From Mastacembelus armatus (Eukaryota > Chordata > Actinopteri > Synbranchiformes > Mastacembelidae): a stretch of DNA of 64,000 nt. The notes under the pieces were generated by a model. The model worked only from the letters and a program-made list of their open reading frames with translations. It was not told where the DNA came from and did no database searches. The stretch lies in assembly GCF_900324485.2 (NCBI RefSeq), contig NC_046654.1, forward strand, positions 5,934,562 to 5,998,561, read 5' to 3'. The first letter of the stretch is position 1. Every line of letters begins with the position of its first letter. Shown here piece after piece: positions 53,092-64,000 of the stretch. Both the position numbers and the translations under genes were made by a program.

Positions 53092-53151
53092 CCTCAGGAG
53101 CAGTGAGGTGTCTTCATGGCAGTTCGTCGAGGACACATTAAGTATTTGAAA
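53092..53151 (+). other. elavl1 exon 2 with in-frame upstream ATG
   Basis: Acceptor CACCCAG before 53092, donor AAA/gtgagt after 53151. An ATG at 53116 reads MAVRRGHIKYLK and joins in frame to EVYD at the start of the next exon (55082), which adds 16 residues before the usual MSNGYEDHM. Both starts are usable: the upstream one gives 341 aa, the downstream one 325 aa. Confidence 0.6.
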
Positions 53152-54976
53152 GTGAGTATGAGGTCCTGACTTCCATTTCATACAGTACAGTCTGTGACCT
53201 TATCACCTCAATGTGATGAAATATTTTTAATGCTGAGATGGCTGAATATAATTTCTGTCCAATTGTAGCAGTCGTAATTGTGCATTTAGGAAATTTGGCT
53301 GTGCAAATTGTACAGGATCATTGCAAAGACTCGCTTCATACCTAGTCTTTAACAGAGCCTTGTTAAATCTTTGTAAAAGATCACATCTGTTATTATTTTG
53401 CTATATTCAATATTCTTTTGAAGTGAGATGGCATAAAGGCTTAGGGAACTGCAAACACATGCAGGTCATTTCCCACCTGCTGTGCCCATCTTTACTGGTT
53501 TAATACAAGACTCTCATTGATCCTTTCAGTCAGTTTATGGGCACCCACCAGAATACACAATCACAACTGTTCTTTTGCATGAATGGACCTCTGTCAGGTT
53601 GATCCCTGGACTGGGTCCCATTTCAGGCCTAATTCCATTTCAGCCACGAGCAAATGCCAGATAGGGTCACACAGCTTTTGAAAAAAGTATTTTGAAGTAA
53701 GGCTGCAAAACTGCCAACTAAACTAATCTTGGACTGTTTAGATTGGTTATCTGACCAGACTACTGTCTGACATGTGATTGAAGCAAACAGCCTTAAAGAG
53801 TTACTTTACAAATGCAAATATTTGGTGGGTGAAAATCACACTGACTTTGTGTATGCCATTATGTTGAGACTCATTTGCAACTTAAATCCAGTCACGTTCT
53901 AGGTAGTTGGCAATAAGTAACCTTGACCCGCTGGTATTTTGTTGCATTGTGAACTGTGACACTGCATAGCCCCTTTCAACCAAACTGTTCTAGAAGCGTT
54001 CGAACTGAAGAAGCTAAATTTTGAACTCTGTCCTTTTTGCACACTGTCACTTGTGTTTCACAGCCTCTGAATAACTGAAGACTAGGAAAATACAACTGAT
54101 GACTATTTTAAAAGATAATTGCAGCACTACTGTAAAGCAGTGTTCAAACTTTTTGCTTTTACCAGGATTACCCAGTTCGATATAATGAAAGAGATGGAAG
54201 AGGGAATTTAAAACACATTTCTCTGCCGTAGTAGACGTTCTGCTGATTCTCTTTAGAAAAAGCAGTATGACACTTGGCATATGAAATTTCTCGTTCATGT
54301 GCTCTCACATGGCAGCACTTTCTCTCTTTTTCTGTCTTCAGCATGCTCTCCAACACATACTGTACTTGGTTAGTCACTTTATAAAATGAGGCAAGAAGCA
54401 GACAACAAAGCTTTGACTTTAAAGCTAATTAACAAGAAATATCTACTCATCTTTGTATCAATATTTGATAAAATATTACAAGGTTCAGATGTGCTTCCTG
54501 ATGTGCTGTTGTACCCGGTATATGCTTTAGTTTCACTGTTGCTGAACCTCTGTCAGTGATATAATGGGTTTGTTTGAGGTAGCAAGGTAAGACCAGTGAA
54601 GCATGAAAAGTAAATTACAGGATGTTTGTGGGCAGCTGGAAACCTGGCAACAGTTTTATGTGGGAGTAATTAGTTTGAATTGATTTCCTAAAGCAGGCAC
54701 CCTTTTCTTCTTGTTTGTGTGAGTATAAATTGGACCTTTTTGTAATTTTTACATTTGGAGCAGTCTAACTATTTTAGATTAATAGTTTTACTTAATAAAT
54801 GTCAAAAAATATGCCCATCTTGATTTTTTTATTTTATTTGTGGTAATTTATAGGCTAACAGGCCAAAACCCAAAGATATTTTAAGTAAGATATAAAAAAG
54901 CAGTAAGTCATATTTGATCGGCTGTTGCAAGCAAGTTTAGTATTTTTGTGTGAAAAATGACTGCAATTATTACTGA

Positions 54977-57710
<2,734 letters not shown>

Positions 57711-59845
57711 AGAGATCTGGACAAACGGGTGTAGAGGAGAGGGGGAAGTGACCTGCACCAGGCTTTTGTTGCAGAGAGCAGAAGTATGAGGTCGCAAAGT
57801 CTGGCACATCAATTTGGGTTTTAATGTATTCAGAGCTAAATGAGACATTCAATCTTCTGCACCTTTGTATTTGTCTAAAAGGGTGTCTAGACTACATTGT
57901 TTTTTCATCTTTGTACTCATGCTTGGGGCTTGATGACACTCAGTAGTTTTAATTTGTAGGGAGGGGACAGATGCCCCGAAGATAACTTTGGAAAATGATC
58001 TAAAAGCTAAAATACCGTCTTATGTGTTGCATGTGTAACTGGGACTAGCTAAAGGTTGCAGGCAAGCAGTGCACTGAGAATGCAGCACAAGTCTTGCAAA
58101 TTGTTCTCTAAGTATTGACATTTTAGTGGATAATTTATAGTCTGAAAAGTTAAATACAGTATTTTTGTCAGGACCCAGTGGTTGTTTCATCTCAGAAAAC
58201 CAGTTCTGTGTCCTGGAACCTTGTCATGAGTAGAAATAGATGCCTTAAATTATCATTCAGTGGGCACTCAGAGCTACAGTACCACTCACTGTCTCAAGTG
58301 AATCTGAGAGAAAAGCACTTTTAAACAATATGTTTTAGGTTACTACAAATATCAGTCTTTTTGAAGTTATCTACTTTTGCTCACACTCTGACCAGGTTAA
58401 CAGTTTTAAACAGGGCAAGCTCTGGTGGGAATGTTTTGTCTTGTGCCCTGCGTGAAGAATCTTTTTATTATATGTTGCATTTCAGAAGAGTCCTGCTGAA
58501 AAAGAACCCCCTTCAGTGAGTAAGGAAATAAGAATGGACCAAAGGCAGGGAGAGAGAATTGACTCTATAACCCCAGAAGAGTTTTTCTGACCAGTTTGTG
58601 AATATATTTTTGAAGAGGTACTAAGGATATACCTGATGCTTACTAATAACATCATTCAGCCTCATTTTGCTGTTCTGTTTTGTTCTTTTTTTCATTTTGC
58701 GTTAATTTGCTTTCTTTTTGTTTGAAACATTTTTTTTTTCTTTCTAAAGGCATAGATTTGTTAACAGTGTAAGTTGCAAACCTGTTTTAGCAAATGCTTA
58801 TCTCAAGCTTGGAGAGAAATTATTGGCCTTTCAGTTTAGATTTTCTTTCTTTTCTTTCCTTTTTGTTTGGTTGTTTAACTTTGAACATAAACCATTAAAT
58901 TTTGTTTTGTTTTGCTGAAATTTTGTTTGGTTTCGTTTTTATTTGACTTTTTAAGATTTGATTTGTAGTTTAGGTCTATTGCTTTCACAGAAGCAAATCT
59001 GCAGTGCTGACAAAAAATCCCTGGTTGAGCAAAGGCAGGCAGTTATTTGTCTTTTGTCAGAGATTGACATAGATTTTTGAAAGGTTAACAGCAGACGGAC
59101 CAATGTAATTTGAGATGAGGCTATTTAAATTTAGATAGATGCTTTAAAGAAAGTGCATTTCATGAAACATTTTTGCGATAAGAGTTTTAAACACCGAAGA
59201 CAGCGTCTTCAGCAGTGGTGAGTTTTATTGACTGGCTGTTGAACAGAAGGTTTGCGATAGAGCTACAATTAGCAAATGATTCTTGGGAACAGTACATGCT
59301 CACTCTTAAGATTTTTTTTTTTTTTCTAGCAGTAATTTACCCAACACTTCATTTCATCTATGTGCCTCCTCTTAAAGGAGTATTACCATCCCTATCTTTA
59401 GATTTTAGTCTTAAAATGGATTTAGTATATATTCATGTTTTTGTGTCAAGCTTAACTTTGTGCAATATTTCATGACTGGTCAAAGCAGGTGATAGAATTT
59501 GGTTTTTGTCTTGGACTCTTTTTTTGATAATTCTTTTTCTACGCACTACGTTACTGCTTAGTTTTTTCAGCAGTCTAGTTGGATTTGCATGCAAGAAGCA
59601 AGTGGATGTTTTACTTGCAGTCATAATAAACTGCATTCTGCCTTAATTTATTAGTGGAAATGGTGTATTTTACATGAGAGGAGGCATAAATATTTATTTG
59701 GCAATGTTTGTGATTATTTTTGTTACTTATTAGTGTTTAATGGATTATTGCGTTTTGTTTTCTTGTTTTTGAACAACACTAAGTTGAAGTCGATTAAATG
59801 TCTTTTAACATTGGATCATTTCAATAAAAACATGGTGGCTTTTCA
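57711..59845 (+). other. elavl1 3' UTR, U-rich
   Basis: Starts directly after the TAG. Long U-rich and TTTG-rich tracts occur at about 58670-58745 and 58835-58960. Candidate poly(A) signals: AATAAA at 59823-59828, with alternatives near 59625 and 60136. ORFs inside are artefacts of T-rich sequence. The U-rich tracts are of the kind HuR itself binds. Confidence 0.65.
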
Positions 59846-60855
59846 AGATTAAAAGAATTTAATGTTAACTTATTGTCAAAAAGTGCACAATGTGAGTTTT
59901 TTTTAGCAGGTTTTGTCAATTGTGTGTTAATATTTTGTTTCTATCACTTAAGAGTGGCAGTAGTTGAACATTTCCAACTATTTATTATATTCATCAACTT
60001 GGACTCTTGTTGCTTGCTACCTGCATTATATGTTATTGTGAAAGTACTGAATATCATCCTCTTATTCCCACACACCCCTGATAAAATCAAAGAAATACCA
60101 GGATGCACAGTTCTAAGACCAGAATTGTTTTCAAAATAAAATCACTCTTTGTAGTGTAGCAGATTTTTTTTTTTTATTAGAAAACATGAACACAAAATTA
60201 AAAGCGTATGTATAAAAGTGCAATGTTCTTGTACTAGAATAATGTAGATGTTGCTTTATCATTTTTCCAGAAATTGTCCAACAGATAAAGGTTCACTTTG
60301 ATCAAATGAAATTGCCCCTGTCTATCACTACCAGTTTACTTTCAAGTCTTGCAACTTCTCAGCATTATTGTCAAAACAGATCATGTTAAGGCAAATCAAA
60401 CCTTTCACTGAAGTCTAAACCTACAATTAAACTTCAATATGACCGCTGTACTGTGAATGTCAAACTGTTACTACTGACTGATAAACTCTAGTGTCTGTCT
60501 CATGCATCACTGCAACACATGTTTGTAGATGCATTCGGGCAGTAATGTGTGTATGATTTAGGTTACCTGTGAAACATAATGTATTTCCAGACAAATCCTA
60601 TCCATCAATCAAAACTGAATAGAAACATGCAGTATATATCAAGTAATGAAGGTTTCTGTTTTGACATGGCACAGGCAATACCCATTTAATCCCCTAAACC
60701 CTGACACCACAATATATTCAATTGTTGATTTCATCCAGAATGGAAACCTAAATGGATTTTAACCAAACTGTATTTCTAGGTCTTGAAAGGATGGTTGTGA
60801 GAATCTATGTGCTGTTCATGGCAGTGTCCCTTGCTGTTCCCTGCGTAAGAGTATC
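59846..60855. other. intergenic / slc1a7 3' UTR, convergent genes
   Basis: elavl1 (plus) and slc1a7 (minus) converge here. No coding content. The right part probably is the slc1a7 3' UTR, and its poly(A) site was not assigned. Confidence 0.4.
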
Positions 60856-63800
60856 TCAAACTTGGCAGAGGTTGTAGCAGGCCACAGGCCTCTCTAGCAC
60901 GTTGTCTCCATCCACTTCGAACACATAATCACAACGGTGCGGGATCAGAGGAGCATCAGACAGCGCCACACTCTGATTACCAAAGGAGATTACTGTATCT
61001 CTCTGTAGGTAAGAAGCCAACAGCAACAGAATTAAATAAAAACTCAAAGTCTTGTTTTCCTTTGATGTATTTTTGAAAATTAACATTTTGAACAGACGCT
61101 GTCGGACTTACTCGTTGGGGGCCACTTCCATTATTGGTAGCAGCAGTGGCAGCAGCTGCAGCAACGGCAGCTGCTCTCTCAAAGTCCTTCCTACATATAT
61201 GAGCCATAATCCCAGCGGCTAAGGCATCACCAAGTACATTAATCATCGTCCGAAAGCGATCACTGAAAATGAGATGGAAACAGTAATGTAAATATTGAAC
61301 CAGCAGCCCTTAAAAGACTCAAAAGTGATGGTTTATATGCTATAATTTTTATTTTGGGACTCACAGAACCCAATCGATGGCCACAATCAGTGAGATGTCA
61401 GCAGGCGGTAACCCCACAGATGTTAGGACAATCACCATGGTAACCAGACCAGCTTGAGGTATCCCTGCTGCCCCGATGCTGGCTGCTGTTGCTGTTATAC
61501 TGATGAGACAAGAGCCAAGATGTTACAATCTTTTCAAAACAACAATTATATCATGGAAGAGTTTATTCTTACCTAATAGTGACCAACTGACCAAAGTCCA
61601 AGTCATAGTCATTGACCTGAGCGATAAAGATGGCTGCCACTGCCTCATACAGTGCTGTCCCATCCATGTTGATGGTAGCACCCACTGGCAGCACGAAGCG
61701 AGCGATCTGCCGGTCCACTCCACAGTTCTCCAGGAGACACTTCATGGTGATTGGCAACGTGGCTGAACTGCAAAGAGAAAGAACAAAGGACATGGAAGGA
61801 GGTTTCAATGGAGGGAGTGGGGAACATCTACTCGTACTGACCTCCCCTTACCTGGATGATGTGGCCAATGCAATGACAAGAGCCTGCAGCAGTCCTCTGA
61901 TATAAGGGAAGGGGTTTTTGCGAGTAAAGAAGAAGAAGAAGAGAGGCAACAGGATGAGGCCGTGCACAAGAAGACCAGACAGGACCGTGATGAAGTACAT
62001 GCCCAGCTTCTCCCCCAGGTGGGCTGGGTCGTGCATATCAAGGATCTTCCCTGCCACGAGGAACACAATACCAAATGGGAAGTACCTGCACAGATGAGAG
62101 GAGAGAAGACAATCTGAGTAACATTCTTTATTTTTTTTACTCTGCTCAGGCACATTGTTGTGTAACTGTTGATCAGTGTGAAGCAGTAGACAGACTAAAC
62201 TAAGAAGGAAATGAGGGACCTTAGGGTAAAACATGGATCTAGACTCCACAACAACCCCTCTATATGCAGTATTTGTGCAGTTTTGTCTGGATATGTAGCA
62301 AGTTTCATGTAGCAAATAAATCTTCAATTTCTTTATATTTATATATAAATATGAATTTTTTGAATTAGTGTCCATTCATTTCTCTTTTCCTTACTTAGTT
62401 TTAATTATTATACTTTATTGCACACTAATCTTTTCAGCACAGCATGCACACATGCTTATATTGCATGAAGATGTAACAAATGCAACTTCTGAATTTTGAA
62501 TGTTTGGGGGAGATACTCTCTCATCTGTGCTCTTGTGCATAAATGATCATGTTTTCTAAGGACAGCCTGGACTGACCTTAACCCCATCCAAACACCATTA
62601 AGACTAATTGGGACACTGAGTGTGAGCCAGGCTTCATCTGTAGCCATCCTCACTAATGCTCCTGTGGCTGAATGGGAGCAAATCCCTGTAGCCAGACTCC
62701 AGAAATGTGGAGGCTGTAGCTTAATGCCCATGACTGCGTAACACTTGAGTGATTACAATGACTTCTTAGGTGTCTATATACGTTTGTCCACATCGCTATC
62801 CACGTCCATTTGCACAAATGTGATGGAAATGTAAGTCTCATCAGCCCCTGTGACGGCACTTCAATAACACTCACTGTGAGATTTATTTTTAGACATAATC
62901 TGGCTCTGCTCTGTGAACTGTGCGTAGTCTGTCTTTTTTTGGATGTATGTGTGTGACACAATATGGTATTTTTAAAAGTTTGCGTGTGTGAGAGAGAGAA
63001 AGAGAGAAACCTTACCACATAGCTGCGTTAATGATCTTCATCACGCACTCGTTGATGCACTGACACACGTTGACCAGTGGTGCTCCACGTTCTCCCATCT
63101 TCCCCAGCAGCAGACCTGAGAACAGACAGTACGTTCACACGTTCATACACGTGGTACCGTCTTACCCCCACAGAATATTTATAATGTTTATGTTTGATAT
63201 TGTTTTATAGTTCCAATATAGCCAATAGAAATTTTTTCCACTTCCTTTAGTGAATTATCATGTAACAACTGTAACAATACAATAACTTTGCAATAACAGT
63301 GGAAAAAAGTTATTAACAGTGTTGGAAAATAAAAGTGACAAACTGAGGTACACATCCTGAAGTTCAGTGTAAAATAGTTGTACTTTATGTGAGTAATTCT
63401 ATTTTACTTTATTCTATAGCACCTTTTTGTAAGAAACACTGTGCCTTTTATTTCAATATATTTATCTGACAGCTGTGCCCACTATTTTTCTTTAATATCA
63501 AGAATTTAAAATAACAGAATTCATTGTTAAAGATGAAGTGGTGCCAAATGTTTTTGGCTTGTCTAGTTGGGGCTTCTAGTTACATTTTAAATGTGCATGG
63601 CTTGTTAGCAGTTCCACTATATCCTCTATATGAATAAATACTGTCAATAACAACTTCTGAACATCTAACATCTAATGTCACAAAATTTTGACAAATGTAT
63701 CAAAAGTAATAATGACCTATGTTGCAGAAAGTCGTTATAGTCCCCTGATTACTCCTTAGATTTCTACTGTGGCTCTCTGAAGAGAACTGTTTACACTTTA

Positions 63801-64000
63801 TACTACCTGTATATAATACATATCTAACAAAAATAATAAACTTATTAAATACAAAAATCTCCATTGAAAGAGTCCTTTACAGATGGTGAATTGTTAGAAT
63901 AACTATAAGGATTTGACAGTGTGTAGTTAACATATGAATGTTGGAGTTTTTAGTTGTTTTCTGTGATAATGAGCTGTGTGACTGTCCTACCCATGGTGGC
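60856..64000 (-). CDS. slc1a7: excitatory amino-acid transporter 5-like, 3' part
   Basis: Partial gene running off the right edge; exons in minus order: 64000-63991 (edge), 63115-63016, 62085-61852, 61767-61573, 61499-61365, 61262-61112, 61002-60856. All phases fit. It encodes the transport core of an SLC1 Na+/glutamate symporter: HP1 with the serine-rich ATSSSSATLP, TM7 [20 protein letters not shown] (NMDGT sodium/substrate motif), HP2 [16 protein letters not shown], and TM8 [20 protein letters not shown] with the acidic-substrate Arg. The [14 protein letters not shown] segment after TM8 fits EAAT5 (SLC1A7) better than EAAT1-4. EAAT5 is a retinal transporter with a large chloride conductance. 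The cytoplasmic tail has an alanine-rich tract and ends [12 protein letters not shown]. The N-terminal TMs are outside the window. Confidence 0.9.
62086..63015. other. slc1a7 intron
   Basis: No exon or recognised repeat; a short (GA)n tract lies near 62990-63008. Confidence 0.5.
63116..63990. other. slc1a7 intron
   Basis: A/T-rich with no coding content. Bounded by a splice acceptor (63116-63122) and a GTAGGA donor (63990-63985) on the minus strand. Confidence 0.6.

Overview
This window is vertebrate nuclear DNA, almost certainly from a ray-finned (probably percomorph) fish. It has multi-exon genes with GT-AG introns, orthologues of hltf, pak2, elavl1 and slc1a7, abundant CA/TG and TA microsatellites, fish-type L2 and RTE-like LINE fragments, a tRNA-headed SINE and a MITE. 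No species can be named from the sequence alone.

Layout, left to right. (1) 280-717, minus: two 5' coding exons of hltf (HIRAN domain). (2) About 1900-14150, plus: a complete pak2 gene (14 coding exons, 516 codons) with a 5' UTR exon near 2169 and a long 3' UTR. (3) 16357-47150: an immunoglobulin light-chain locus of kappa type (V with 12-bp-spacer RSS, J with 23-bp-spacer RSS). (4) 47481-51080, plus: a complete seven-exon tetraspanin (247 aa). (5) About 51840-59845, plus: complete elavl1 (HuR) with three RRMs and a U-rich 3' UTR. (6) 60856-64000, minus: the 3' part of slc1a7 (EAAT5-type glutamate transporter).

The light-chain locus is the main interest. I count 12 intact V segments, all on the plus strand, one broken V, seven J-C pairs, all on the minus strand, and one further deleted C. 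Every V-J join inside this block must therefore be by inversion. Two C isotypes, here called C-A (ends ..PDSC-LN) and C-B (ends ..RSQC-KA/KV), each with its own J type, alternate in the array. Two V families, here called V-I and V-II, are interleaved with them. The repeating plan is V-I, C-B, J-B, V-I, V-II, C-A, J-A; it occurs about three times, with deletions, hybrid units and transposon insertions that tell the copies apart. All four V-II segments encode Ala where the first canonical cysteine (Cys23) should be. Three V-I segments each carry exactly two extra cysteines in the CDR1/CDR2 region. One C-A copy is frameshifted by a one-base homopolymer difference.

Working logic: V promoters (perfect octamer in V-II, one-mismatch octamer in V-I) drive plus-strand V transcription. 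After RAG-mediated inversion a V becomes co-directional with a J-C pair and yields a one-V, one-C light chain. The flanking genes are ordinary single-copy vertebrate genes and have no evident functional tie to the Ig locus.
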